Part shown: positions 1 to 9,322 of the stretch, piece by piece | How the letters are laid out: each line of letters starts with the position of its first letter | How positions within the stretch are numbered: the first letter of the stretch is position 1 | Notes under the pieces: model-generated | What the model saw: the letters and a program-made list of their open reading frames with translations, nothing else | What the model was told of the DNA's origin: nothing | The model's database searches: none | Position numbers and translations under genes: made by a program | Origin: Methanosphaera sp. | GTDB taxonomy: Archaea; Methanobacteriota; Methanobacteria; Methanobacteriales; Methanobacteriaceae | Length of the DNA stretch: 64,000 bases | Assembly (NCBI GenBank): GCA_017430835.1 | Contig: JAFRMD010000019.1 | Location: 11,472-75,471, forward strand | Direction: 5' to 3'

Positions 1-2
1 TT

Positions 3-3000
3 GTTGGACCAAAAGATGTGGCTGCAAGAATCAAAATTTTAGAAAAAACTATGTCAAGAGAAGAAGTTGCATTCCAAATAGCCAAAGAAATTGCAACAAA
101 AGATGATGTACCCGGACAACCAAATGATTATGAAATTCAAGAAGCAAACGCAGACAGTGCGATACGTACTGCACTGGCAATTTTAACAGAAGGTGTTGTT
201 GCAGCTCCTTTAGAAGGAATTGCTAAAGTAAAAATTAAAGACAATTCTGATGGAAGCAAATGTTTTGGAGTTTATTTTGCAGGACCTATTAGAAGTGCTG
301 GAGGTACAGCTGCTGCATTAGCCGTATTACTTGGAGATTACATTAGAATTGCTCAAGGACATGATAGATACAAACCTACTGATGATGAAATTGAAAGATA
401 TGTTGAAGAAGTAGAACTGTACGAATCAGAGGTTACAAACTTACAATATTCCCCAACACCTGATGAAGTTAGAAATGCTGTAAAAAGCATACCTGTAGAA
501 GTTACTGGTGAACAGACGGATGCAATAGAAGTACAGAACAGGGATTTACCTCGTGTTGAAACGAACCATATTAGAGGAGGTGCTTTGCTTGCTATTGCAG
601 AAGGTGTTATCCAAAAATCCCGTAAAATTGTTAAATATGCGAATACTTTAGGTATTGATGGATGGGCCTGGCTTGAAAATTTCACTGCTCCAAAAACAGC
701 ACCTAAAAAAGAAGAAGAAAAAAAAGAAGAAGAATTGAAGAAGGAACTTAAAAAACCTAAGAAAAAAGCAAAATATATGGAAGATATTATTGGTGGACGG
801 CCAGTAATGGCTTATCCTGGTGCTAAAGGTGGTTTCAGATTACGTTATGGAAGAACTAGGGATAGTGGATTAGCTTCAATGGCTATTCATCCTGCAACTA
901 TGGAGATTGTGGAATTTTTGGCAATTGGAACACAAATGAAAATTGAAAAACCCGGTAAAGGTAATTGTGTTGTACCCTGCGATTCTATTGAAGGTCCTAT
1001 TGTAAAGCTTAAAAATGGCGATGTTGTTCAAGTCAATAGTGTTTCACAAGCAATTAAAGTTAGGAAAGATGTTCTTGAAATATTATTCTTAGGAGACATG
1101 TTGGTTGCATTCGGAGAATATTTACGTGGAAACATTCCTCTTGACAAATCCGCATGGTGTGAAGAATGGTGGGCTCAAGAAGTTGAAAACTCTGATTATT
1201 TCAAAGAAACTCAGGATGATTTTGGAATAGGATTTAAAGAAGAACTTGAATTAAATGATATATTAAAGTTAGAGATTAATGCTAAAAAAGCCTTTGAAAT
1301 TGCTGAAAAAACCAATACAGCATTACATCCAAAGTATACCTACTATTATCATGATGTAACAAAAAAAGAGTTAGATGATTTGCATGATTATCTATACGAA
1401 TACATTGAAAGTCCTGAAAAAGTATTTAATGTAGATATCAATAGACTTCCCCTTGATTATCATAAAAGAATTCTTGAAGTACTTGGTGTTCCACATCATG
1501 TAAACAAGAAATCATTAACCATGTCTAATGAGGATTTATACGTTCTTATGAAAGTTCTTTATAAACATTTATCACCAGATGAAGATATGGACAGTATTGA
1601 AGCTATTAACTTGAACAATACTATTGAAACTAAGGCTAAGGCACCTACATATATTGGTGGAAGAGTAGGACGTCCTGAAAAGACGAAAGAACGTTTGATG
1701 AAACCTGCCCCTCATTCCTTATTCCCTATTGGAAATTATGCAGGCAATATTCGTAACATAGTTGAAGCAGCTAAGAAAGGTTCCATTAAGGTTACTTTGG
1801 CAAAATGCAAATGTACTAATCCTGAATGTAAGGTAACTTCCTTTAAGTCATTGTGTCCAGTTTGTGGAGCTAGAACGGAACTTGAAAATTCTGCTCAAAA
1901 AACGATTAAATTAGGTAAATTATTATCCGATGCTTTTGATAGTGTGAAAGTAAGAAGGCTTGATGAAGTTAAAGGAGTTAAAGGTTTAATTTCTGAAGAT
2001 AAATTTCCTGAACCATTAGAGAAAGGTATTTTAAGGGCATTGAATGATGTTTACACTTATCGTGATGGTACTATTAGGCATGATTCTACTGATTTACCTT
2101 TAACGCATTTTATTCCTAGAGAAATTGGTGTAAGTGTTGAAAAAATTTTAGAAATGGGTTATACTGAGGATATTTATGGTAAAGAGATTACTGATGAAAA
2201 TCAGATAATTGAGATTAAGATTCAAGATATTGTTGTCAGTGAAAGTTGTGGTGATTACCTATTGAAAGTATCTCATTTTATAGATGATTTACTTGTCAAA
2301 TATTATGATATGGATACATTTTATAATGCTAAGACTCGTACTGATTTGATTGGCCATCTTATTGCAGGTCTTGCACCACACACGTCTGCTGGAGTATTAG
2401 GTCGTATTGTTGGATTTACTAAAGCTTCGGGTTGTTATGCTCATCCTTATTTCCATTCTGCAAAGAGAAGAAATTGTGATAGTGATGAGGATGCGGTAAT
2501 GTTATTGTTGGATGCACTTCTTAATTTTGGTAAAACATATCTGCCAAATACTAGGGGAGGAAGTATGGATGCTCCGTTAGTTTTAAGTATTCGTATTGAT
2601 CCTGAGGAAATTGACGATGAATCCCATAATATTGATTGTATGAAACGTATACCTCTTGAAATTTATCATAAAACTGAGGAAGGTGGTGTGAAACCTTCAG
2701 ACGTGAACAATATGATTGATAATGTTGAAGGCAGGTTGGGTACTGATAAGCAGTATAGTGGAATAATGTATTCACACCCAACTAGTTCGATACATGCCGG
2801 ACCAAAAATTTGTCTTTATAAAACTTTACAGACAATGACTGAGAAAGTTGAAAACCAAATTGGACTTGCAGAAGTCTTAAGATCCGTTGATCAAAAAGGT
2901 GTAGTAGAGGGTGTTATTAATTCTCACTTCCTACCAGATATGGCAGGTAATATTAGAGCTTTTTCAAGGCAGAAAGTTAGATGTACGAAGTGTGGAGCCA

Positions 3001-3227
3001 AGTATAGAAGAATTCCACTCTCAGGAGAATGTTCTTGTGGTAATAATTTAATACTTAGTATTTCAAAAGGTTCAGTACTTAAGTATTTAGAGATTTCAAA
3101 GGATTTAGCGCATAGATATCCAATAAATCCATATGTTGTAGAGCGTATTGAAATTTTAGAGACTTCTATTAATTCTTTGTTTGAAAGTGACAAATCCAAA
3201 CAAAGTTCATTAGATGTATTTTTCTAA
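3..3227 (+). CDS. polC: DNA polymerase II (PolD) large subunit DP2, 5' end outside window
   Basis: Catalytic subunit of the archaeal replicative D-family polymerase, which pairs with the small exonuclease subunit DP1. The frame is open from base 3 and reads VGPKDVAARIK before the first possible start (GTG at 18), matching the interior of the family, so the true N-terminus is upstream of the window. The double-psi beta-barrel active site is visible as NCDSDED near residue 820 counted from base 18, giving the two catalytic Asp; most homologues have Gly where this has Ser. A Cys4 zinc site (CKC...C...CPVC) lies near residue 600 and a second (CTKCG...CSCG) near 990. A Lys/Glu-rich linker occupies residues 230-255. 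The C-terminus ends QSSLDVFF, a good PCNA-interacting PIP box. The length leaves no room for an intein. Confidence 0.97.
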   Translation, partial: VGPKDVAARIKILEKTMSREEVAFQIAKEIATKDDVPGQPNDYEIQEANADSAIRTALAILTEGVVAAPLEGIAKVKIKDNSDGSKCFGVYFAGPIRSAGGTAAALAVLLGDYIRIAQGHDRYKPTDDEIERYVEEVELYESEVTNLQYSPTPDEVRNAVKSIPVEVTGEQTDAIEVQNRDLPRVETNHIRGGALLAIAEGVIQKSRKIVKYANTLGIDGWAWLENFTAPKTAPKKEEEKKEEELKKELKKPKKKAKYMEDIIGGRPVMAYPGAKGGFRLRYGRTRDSGLASMAIHPATMEIVEFLAIGTQMKIEKPGKGNCVVPCDSIEGPIVKLKNGDVVQVNSVSQAIKVRKDVLEILFLGDMLVAFGEYLRGNIPLDKSAWCEEWWAQEVENSDYFKETQDDFGIGFKEELELNDILKLEINAKKAFEIAEKTNTALHPKYTYYYHDVTKKELDDLHDYLYEYIESPEKVFNVDINRLPLDYHKRILEVLGVPHHVNKKSLTMSNEDLYVLMKVLYKHLSPDEDMDSIEAINLNNTIETKAKAPTYIGGRVGRPEKTKERLMKPAPHSLFPIGNYAGNIRNIVEAAKKGSIKVTLAKCKCTNPECKVTSFKSLCPVCGARTELENSAQKTIKLGKLLSDAFDSVKVRRLDEVKGVKGLISEDKFPEPLEKGILRALNDVYTYRDGTIRHDSTDLPLTHFIPREIGVSVEKILEMGYTEDIYGKEITDENQIIEIKIQDIVVSESCGDYLLKVSHFIDDLLVKYYDMDTFYNAKTRTDLIGHLIAGLAPHTSAGVLGRIVGFTKASGCYAHPYFHSAKRRNCDSDEDAVMLLLDALLNFGKTYLPNTRGGSMDAPLVLSIRIDPEEIDDESHNIDCMKRIPLEIYHKTEEGGVKPSDVNNMIDNVEGRLGTDKQYSGIMYSHPTSSIHAGPKICLYKTLQTMTEKVENQIGLAEVLRSVDQKGVVEGVINSHFLPDMAGNIRAFSRQKVRCTKCGAKYRRIPLSGECSCGNNLILSISKGSVLKYLEISKDLAHRYPINPYVVERIEILETSINSLFESDKSKQSSLDVFF

Positions 3228-3277
3228 ATTCATCCTTTTTAACCCCCAAAAAATTTAGTCTTATTTTATACGAACTG

Positions 3278-3298
3278 TTTGGTTTGTTACGAACCAAA
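3278..3298. promoter_or_regulatory. 21-bp near-palindrome upstream of nrdD, candidate operator
   Basis: Left arm TTTGGTTTG and right arm CGAACCAAA are separated by TTA. Eight of nine arm positions are complementary. The site lies 51 bases after polC and about 6 bases before the presumed TATA element of nrdD, a position suited to a regulator that contacts the basal promoter. It does not look like the bacterial NrdR box. The regulator is unknown. Confidence 0.45.
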
Positions 3299-3304
3299 AT
3301 TTGC

Positions 3305-3320
3305 AAAAAGATATATATTA
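3305..3320 (+). promoter_or_regulatory. Probable BRE/TATA element of nrdD
   Basis: AAAAAGATATATATTA has the purine-rich BRE followed by a TATA core typical of archaeal promoters. Transcription starting about 25 bases downstream would leave a leader of roughly 25-30 bases before the nrdD ATG at 3365. Confidence 0.45.
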
Positions 3321-3364
3321 TCGAATATAAAAGTAGAAATAACTATGAAAAAAAAGGAGTTGGT

Positions 3365-5680
3365 ATGGTGATTGATCGTCAGACAATTCAAGAAACATAC
3401 AAATTAAATGATATTTATGTAATTAAAAATGATGGCATACGAGAAAAATTCAGTTACGAAAAACTAATAAAATCCTGCATAATGATTAACATCCCACTCG
3501 GATTAGCAGAAAAAATAGCATACAAAGTATCAAAAGAAGCACATGAAGATATCACAACAAAAGAAATAAAAAATAGTATATACGAATTACTTAAAAAAGA
3601 AAACACCAATCTAGCAGACAAATACTATAATTACAATACATTAAGAGTAAGAACTGCCAGAGACACCATAGAACCATTTGATAAGTCCAAAATAACCAAT
3701 ACTTTAATACAAGAAACACAAACAACACCTAAATTAGCTGAAAAAATAGCTAACGACGTATATAAAGAATTAAGAAAATTGGAATTAGACTATTTAACTG
3801 CACCAATAATCAGAGAAATGGTTAACACCAAATTAACAGAAAACGGTTTAGAATCATTAAGAAGAAAATATACAAGACTAGGAATGCCTGTATATAATAT
3901 AACAAACCTAATTGAAAACGGGAACAAAGATAATGCAAACATGATGCATAACCCTGAAACAATCCACAAATATGTTGCTGATGAATCATTAAAACAATAC
4001 ACGCTATTAAACATATTACCTCACCACCTAGCAGATGCACATATGAATGGTACAGTACACATACACGACTTAGAATTCTTCGCAGGAAGACCAATAAACT
4101 GTCTACAGCATGACTTAAGACAATTTATCCAATATGGACTAAAAGTAGATGGAACTGGTGATCATACAAGCGTAGCTGGATCACCAAACCATATAGAAAC
4201 ATTAATGAACCACTCCGGTGAAATAATGCTCGCTGCTCAACAAAACATGAGTGGTGGACAATCAATGAGCCTTTGGAATGTATTTGTAGCACCATTTGCC
4301 GCAGGACTGCCATACGATAAAATAAAACAATCTGTGGAAATGTTAATTTTCAATTTAAACATGGCTTACGCAGCACGTGGAGGACAAGTACCATTCACTA
4401 GTGTAGGACTAGAATTTACTGTTCCTGACTTCCTTAAAAATGAACCGGCTTACGGGCCTGGAGGAAAAGTTGTAGGAGTATATGGTGACTTTGAACAAGA
4501 AGTAAGATTATTACAGAGAGCATTTACAGAAGCACTCATCAAAGGAGATTCAGAAGGAAAACCTCATTTATTCCCTAATACAATATATTACTTAAGAAAA
4601 GAGTGTTTAACCCCAGAATTCACAGAAGATATTGACCGAGTTCACTATTTATCTGCTAAATTCGGAACGGCCTACTTTGTCAATATGTTACCAAAATATA
4701 TGGGCACTCACGCAAACTACATGGGATGCCGTACAAGATTATCAGATAACTGGACAGGCGACTGGGAACAAGATTGTTTAAGAACAGGAAACCTAGCTTA
4801 TGTTACAATGAATCTGCCAAGAATTGGTTACAATGCACGTGATGAAAATGAAATCTTTGACTATTTAGATGACTACATGAACATAGTCGAAGAAGTATTA
4901 CTAATAAGAAGAGAACGTGCACTTAAATGTTTAAACGACTACAAACTATTACCATTCTTAACCCAAAAGATGGGTGAAGATTCATACTACCAAGTTGACA
5001 ACAGTACATTATCTTTTGGATTTGTAGGATTAAATGAAATGCTTTTAGCACAAACCGGTGCAGGATTAGAAGATCCAGAATCAAACAAGTTAGGAATGAA
5101 AATCATTCAACACATAAATGATAGAGCAGATCAACTTAAAAAAGAAACTGGATTTAGATGGGGAGTTATTCAAACACCGGCAGAAAGTACTGCATACAGA
5201 TTTGCAACAATGGACAGAGAAAAATATCCTGACCAAGTAATCTGTAATGGTGACAGCAATGCTTCATACTACACCAACAGTAGCCACATTCCAGTAGATA
5301 CTGCAATGAGCTTACCAGAAAAAATAAAAATAGAATCAGAATACCATCCATTAACACAAGGAGGACACATCTTCCATGCATTTATGGGAGAATCATACAG
5401 TGACCCTGACAGCTTAATGAGCTTAACAAATAAAATTGCAAGAAAAACAGACATCGGTTTCTGGGCATACAGTAGTGCATTGAGTTTCTGTGTAAATTGT
5501 AAAACATTAATGAAAGGATTACAATCCACATGTACACACTGCGGTGAAACAAAAAATGTAGAATGGTATGATAGAATTACCGGATACGTACAACAAGTTG
5601 GTCACTCAGAAAGTGCATCCGGTGGATGGAATGCGGGTAAAAAACAAGAATTGTTAGACAGAAAAAGATGGGAACAATAA
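3365..5680 (+). CDS. nrdD: Anaerobic ribonucleoside-triphosphate reductase
   Basis: Class III glycyl-radical enzyme that reduces NTPs to dNTPs without oxygen. It needs the radical-SAM activase NrdG, which is not in this window. The frame is open from 3284, but ATG 3365 follows AAAGGAG at a good distance and gives a normal 771-residue protein. The N-terminus holds an ATP-cone (starting VIKNDGIREKF) and a second cone-like helical repeat before residue 200. The C-terminus has a zinc site with Cys in CVNC and CTHC, followed by the glycyl-radical loop RITGYVQQ with the radical Gly near residue 740, then WNAGKKQELLDR. It is monocistronic and convergent with the next gene, with only 24 bases between stops. 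Confidence 0.96.
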   Translation: MVIDRQTIQETYKLNDIYVIKNDGIREKFSYEKLIKSCIMINIPLGLAEKIAYKVSKEAHEDITTKEIKNSIYELLKKENTNLADKYYNYNTLRVRTARDTIEPFDKSKITNTLIQETQTTPKLAEKIANDVYKELRKLELDYLTAPIIREMVNTKLTENGLESLRRKYTRLGMPVYNITNLIENGNKDNANMMHNPETIHKYVADESLKQYTLLNILPHHLADAHMNGTVHIHDLEFFAGRPINCLQHDLRQFIQYGLKVDGTGDHTSVAGSPNHIETLMNHSGEIMLAAQQNMSGGQSMSLWNVFVAPFAAGLPYDKIKQSVEMLIFNLNMAYAARGGQVPFTSVGLEFTVPDFLKNEPAYGPGGKVVGVYGDFEQEVRLLQRAFTEALIKGDSEGKPHLFPNTIYYLRKECLTPEFTEDIDRVHYLSAKFGTAYFVNMLPKYMGTHANYMGCRTRLSDNWTGDWEQDCLRTGNLAYVTMNLPRIGYNARDENEIFDYLDDYMNIVEEVLLIRRERALKCLNDYKLLPFLTQKMGEDSYYQVDNSTLSFGFVGLNEMLLAQTGAGLEDPESNKLGMKIIQHINDRADQLKKETGFRWGVIQTPAESTAYRFATMDREKYPDQVICNGDSNASYYTNSSHIPVDTAMSLPEKIKIESEYHPLTQGGHIFHAFMGESYSDPDSLMSLTNKIARKTDIGFWAYSSALSFCVNCKTLMKGLQSTCTHCGETKNVEWYDRITGYVQQVGHSESASGGWNAGKKQELLDRKRWEQ

Positions 5681-5704
5681 ATTTTATCCCAACCAACTCT
5701 TTTT

Positions 5705-6526
5705 TTAATTTAAATATTTTTTATCAATAGTTACAGCTCCACCATAAGCAGCTATTACGACATCCGGTGGAAGTTGTTGATTATAATTAGTATATTCAAA
5801 TTGTACATCAATAATTGCATTAGCATTTACTTCCAAAGCTTCTTTTTTTAATTGATGTAATATGTATGTTCTAGCAAGAGTATAATCCTGATGTTTTAAT
5901 ATATTTTTATTTTCAATATCTGCCCCCAAATATTCCATTTTTTCTTTAGCATTTTTTTCTTCAAATTCTACAACATCTTCCGCAAAGATTAATCCATGAT
6001 ATTCCTTGATAGGAACTGCAGGTTTAGTATTAAATATATAAACATCATGTTCTTCCAATTTTTCTATATCATCAGCTTTTAACATTGTAATTTCATTAGA
6101 TTTAATTTTTAATCCAATTAAACTTCCTACAACTCCAAATACATAAGTTATAGAAAATATTAATGCTAATAATAAATAATTCATTAATAAGGGAAATGCA
6201 GCTTGCAACATTAACACAATTCCGCCAATAGTAAAGACAGATAATGTTATTGGATTTTGAGGGAATAGCCAACCCAAACCATTTGTTAAAACAAACAATA
6301 TTATTGAACTAATTGCTCCCGATGATTTTTTTCTTGTGAAATTCGATACAAATGTTTCTACAAACCCTGAAACAACAGGAGCTATAAAAATATCTATATT
6401 AACCCCCAGAATATAAAGATTAAAATATGTACAGATAACTACTATTATTAATCCAGCCCATAAACCAGATGCCACTGAAAAAATAAATAATAACATATCT
6501 TTAGTAAATATTTTTTTTCCAAACAT
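5705..6526 (-). CDS. Membrane protein with C-terminal YbjQ-type heavy-metal-binding domain
   Basis: A 273-residue protein of unknown role. The N-terminal half has about five hydrophobic segments, including one rich in Gly and Phe around IAPVVSGFVETFVSN. The last 75 residues resemble the YbjQ/DUF74 fold: an ARTYILHQLKKEA helix, then NANAIIDVQFEYTN and VVIAAYGGAVTI. Many archaea have this domain fused to membrane segments. The frame is open for 37 more codons upstream, but ATG 6526 is preferred because it removes an unlikely Phe/Tyr-rich extension and has AGGT about nine bases before it. The gene is convergent with nrdD and divergent from the kinase at 6715. No metal-site residues can be assigned with confidence. 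Confidence 0.7.
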   Translation of the reverse strand: MFGKKIFTKDMLLFIFSVASGLWAGLIIVVICTYFNLYILGVNIDIFIAPVVSGFVETFVSNFTRKKSSGAISSIILFVLTNGLGWLFPQNPITLSVFTIGGIVLMLQAAFPLLMNYLLLALIFSITYVFGVVGSLIGLKIKSNEITMLKADDIEKLEEHDVYIFNTKPAVPIKEYHGLIFAEDVVEFEEKNAKEKMEYLGADIENKNILKHQDYTLARTYILHQLKKEALEVNANAIIDVQFEYTNYNQQLPPDVVIAAYGGAVTIDKKYLN

Positions 6527-6714
6527 ATACACAAACCTATTAATATATCTATAAATATTACTTAAAAAAAATTTTTCTAAAAAATAAAGTATAACAAAAA
6601 ATTGTATAATAGTGAAGTTACATAAAATAATATGCAAAAAAAATAAATTGATTACACAACTTATTTTTAGATTTTCAACAACAACAATAAAAAATTATTT
6701 TACGGAGAGATACT

Positions 6715-7638
6715 ATGAAAAATGTCGATTTACTAGTTTTAGGACACACAGCTTTCGATTATATAATGGAAGTTAAAGAATTTTCAAAAATTAACACGTC
6801 AGCAATTGTAGAAAAAATGGAAAGATTACATGGTGGTGCTGCCGGAAATGTTGCAGTTGTTGCTAGTAAAATGGGATTAGATGTTGGCTTAATTTCATGT
6901 ATTGGAAATGATTTCAAAAACAGTTCTTATGAAAAAGAACTTCTTGAAGAAGGGATAGACATCTCCGACATGATTATTTCTGAAAAAGCAAATACTCCTA
7001 CTGCTTTTGTATTAACCAATCCCGATGATCAACAAATGTTTTATTTCTACTGGGGAGCTGCTGAAGAATATGACAACAGTGAAGTACCAAAAGAAGCCAT
7101 TAATAATGCACAAGCTGTTCATCTCGCAACAGGCGATCCAAAATTTAATATTAAAGCTGGAAAATATGCATATGAGATAAATAAACTAGTTTCATTCGAC
7201 CCAGGACAAGATTTGCATCTGTATTCAACTAACGACTTAAAAGAAATGACAAAAAATTGTAATATCCTTTTTGGTAATGAACATGAAATCGACCATATCT
7301 GTGATTTATTAGAGAAAACTATTGATGAATTATTAATTGATGGTCCAAACATGATTATTCAAACACTTGGTGATAAAGGAAGCGTCATTTATGAAAAGAA
7401 TGAAGATCCAGTAGAAATTGAGGTTGTTCCAACAAAAGCTGTAGATCCTACTGGAGCTGGTGATTCTTATCGTGCAGCATTTTTAAGTTTATACTTAAGA
7501 GATAATGATATTAAAACCTGTGGACGTTTTGCAAGTACTGTCTCTTCATATATTGTTGAAACTCAAGGAACCCAAACAAATATCCCTACAGAAGACCAAG
7601 CACTAGAAAAAATGAATGATAGATGGTCTAATAGTTAA
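6715..7638 (+). CDS. PfkB-family carbohydrate/nucleoside kinase
   Basis: Ribokinase-fold phosphotransferase of 307 residues. The first PfkB signature is around residue 38 (LHGGAAGNVAVVASKMG) and the second at DPTGAGDSYRAAF near residue 245, where the Asp is the catalytic base and GAGD forms the anion hole. Methanogen homologues include nucleoside kinases such as MJ0406 and sugar kinases; the substrate cannot be read from the sequence. ATG 6715 is preceded by ACGGAGAG. It stands alone, followed by an AT-rich spacer of almost 300 bases. Confidence 0.88.
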   Translation: MKNVDLLVLGHTAFDYIMEVKEFSKINTSAIVEKMERLHGGAAGNVAVVASKMGLDVGLISCIGNDFKNSSYEKELLEEGIDISDMIISEKANTPTAFVLTNPDDQQMFYFYWGAAEEYDNSEVPKEAINNAQAVHLATGDPKFNIKAGKYAYEINKLVSFDPGQDLHLYSTNDLKEMTKNCNILFGNEHEIDHICDLLEKTIDELLIDGPNMIIQTLGDKGSVIYEKNEDPVEIEVVPTKAVDPTGAGDSYRAAFLSLYLRDNDIKTCGRFASTVSSYIVETQGTQTNIPTEDQALEKMNDRWSNS

Positions 7639-7864
7639 TGTTAAAAATATTTAAATAATTTAACCTCCCAAAAACTTTTTTTAAATTATAATTACCTAAA
7701 AAATTTCAATTAAACTTAGTTGAAAAAAGACACTAAATTTTAATATTTTTTAATTAACAGTAAAATTTCATATAAAAAGTCATAAAAAAATAAATCTATC
7801 TTTAATTTTTTAAATAAACTGCAATAAGCTTTAAATAAAGCAAACAACCAATTATTTATTATTT

Positions 7865-7889
7865 CAATATCATGACATTATGATAATTG
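7865..7889. promoter_or_regulatory. Interrupted palindrome in the 294-base leader of the first ThiC gene
   Basis: Arms TATCAT and ATGATA flank GACATT, and the outer bases CAA and TTG extend the symmetry. It sits 44 bases before the start codon at 7933, within an otherwise featureless AT-rich stretch (7639-7932). No THI-box (TPP riboswitch) core was recognised. A comparable palindrome is not seen before the second ThiC gene at 25486. AT-rich sequence makes such symmetry fairly common. Confidence 0.3.
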
Positions 7890-7932
7890 AATAATATTCA
7901 AATTTAAAATTAAAAGGTAGGAGTAAATAAAC

Positions 7933-9234
7933 ATGACACAAATGACTGAAGCATTGAATGGAAATATTACTGATGCAATGAAGCAAGTTGCTAAAGATGA
8001 AAAATTAAATCCAGAATATATTAGAAAAATGGTTGCTAAAGGTTATATAGCAATACCTGATAACAATCAACGAGAAACAGATTGCGTTGGTATTGGTCAA
8101 AACTTAAGAACAAAAGTAAATGCAACCATAGGTACATCAACAGATATTGTTGATTTAGATGATGAACTTGCAAAAGCAAAAGCAGCAGAAGAAGCTGGTT
8201 GTGACACTTTAATGGAATTAAGTATTGGTGGGGACTTAGACAAAATTAGACGAACCGTATTAAGCCAAACAACAAAACCTGTAGGGAGTGTGCCTATTTA
8301 TCAGACAGCAGTGGAGTCAATAGAAAAAAATGGAACTGTTATTGATATGGATGCAGATGACATGCTTAAAAACATTGAAAAACAAGCAAAAGATGGTATA
8401 GACTTCATGGCTATCCACTGTTCAGTTAACAGAGAAACACTTAAAAGATTAAAAAGACAAGGAAGAAAAGGAGGATTAGTCAGTAGGGGAGGATCATTCA
8501 TATCATCATGGATGGTTCACCATGATGTCGAAAATCCGTTGTATGAAAACTACGATCAAATACTGGATATTGTAGAAGAATATGATGTTTGTTTAAGTAT
8601 GGCAAACGCTATGAGAGCTGGAGCCTTAACAGATTCTACAGATAGGGCACAAATACAGGAACTAATTATTTTAGGAGAATTGGTAGATAGAGCTAGGGAA
8701 AGAGGAGTTCAAACAATTGTAGAAGGACCTGGACACATCCCTATCAACGAAATTGAAACAAATATTAATATTCAGAAAAAAATGTGTAGAAATGCACCAT
8801 TTTACATGTTAGGTCCAATAGTAACTGATATTGCTCCAGCATATGACCATATCGTATCTGCTATTGGTGCAGCTCAATGTGCAAGATATGGTGCAGATTT
8901 CATATGTTATGTAACCCCAGCAGAACATTTAGCATTACCTAATGTACAAGATGTGAAAGATGGAGTAATTGCTACAAGAATTGGAGCCCATGCAGGAGAT
9001 ATTGTTATAGACATGGAAAGATTCGGTGAAAAAGACATTGCTATGGCTGATGCAAGAAAAAAACTAAACTGGAATGAACAATATAAACTTGCAATGTGGC
9101 CTGAAGATGCTAAAGCAATTAGAGATAAAAGACCACCTGAAGCTAATGACACGTGTACCATGTGTGGAAACTACTGTGCTGTAAAAATTGTAAGTCAATG
9201 GTTAGATAAAGCAGATAAAACAGCATTTGACTAG
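7933..9234 (+). CDS. thiC: ThiC-family radical SAM enzyme, divergent paralogue (HMP-P synthase or possibly 5-hydroxybenzimidazole synthase)
   Basis: ThiC converts aminoimidazole ribotide into the thiamine pyrimidine HMP-P; the paralogue BzaF converts the same substrate to 5-hydroxybenzimidazole. This 433-residue protein has the family's C-terminal cluster motif CTMCGNYC (CX2CX4C), the EGPGHIP loop and CYVTPAEHL. It departs from canonical ThiC where the second copy in this window does not: the usual SLGDGLRPG loop reads SMANAMRAG, and the DLSTG strand reads ELSIG. The start ATG follows GGTAGGAG. The gene stands alone ahead of a hairpin terminator. Annotation as thiamine synthase is the default, but the altered loop makes a different product plausible. 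Confidence 0.88.
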   Translation: MTQMTEALNGNITDAMKQVAKDEKLNPEYIRKMVAKGYIAIPDNNQRETDCVGIGQNLRTKVNATIGTSTDIVDLDDELAKAKAAEEAGCDTLMELSIGGDLDKIRRTVLSQTTKPVGSVPIYQTAVESIEKNGTVIDMDADDMLKNIEKQAKDGIDFMAIHCSVNRETLKRLKRQGRKGGLVSRGGSFISSWMVHHDVENPLYENYDQILDIVEEYDVCLSMANAMRAGALTDSTDRAQIQELIILGELVDRARERGVQTIVEGPGHIPINEIETNINIQKKMCRNAPFYMLGPIVTDIAPAYDHIVSAIGAAQCARYGADFICYVTPAEHLALPNVQDVKDGVIATRIGAHAGDIVIDMERFGEKDIAMADARKKLNWNEQYKLAMWPEDAKAIRDKRPPEANDTCTMCGNYCAVKIVSQWLDKADKTAFD

Positions 9235-9272
9235 AAAAATACAACCACATAAATTTTCAAATATGTAAAATT

Positions 9273-9302
9273 ATTAATGGGTTACCCCTATTAATATTTT
9301 AT
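9273..9302 (+). terminator. Hairpin with T-rich tail between the first ThiC gene and the TrkA gene
   Basis: ATTAATGGG and CCC(CT)ATTAAT form a short stem with a two-base bulge, followed by ATTTTATTT. It lies between two convergent genes and could end transcription from either side. Confidence 0.45.
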
Positions 9303-9322
9303 TTATAAAAAAAAGAACTAAA

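Noticed and set aside
3..5680. Inteins in polC or nrdD
   Set aside because: Both proteins have normal family length, and their motifs are uninterrupted.
7639..7932. TPP riboswitch before the first ThiC gene
   Set aside because: The conserved CUGAGA and GGGUGC-type THI-box elements are not visible in the leader.
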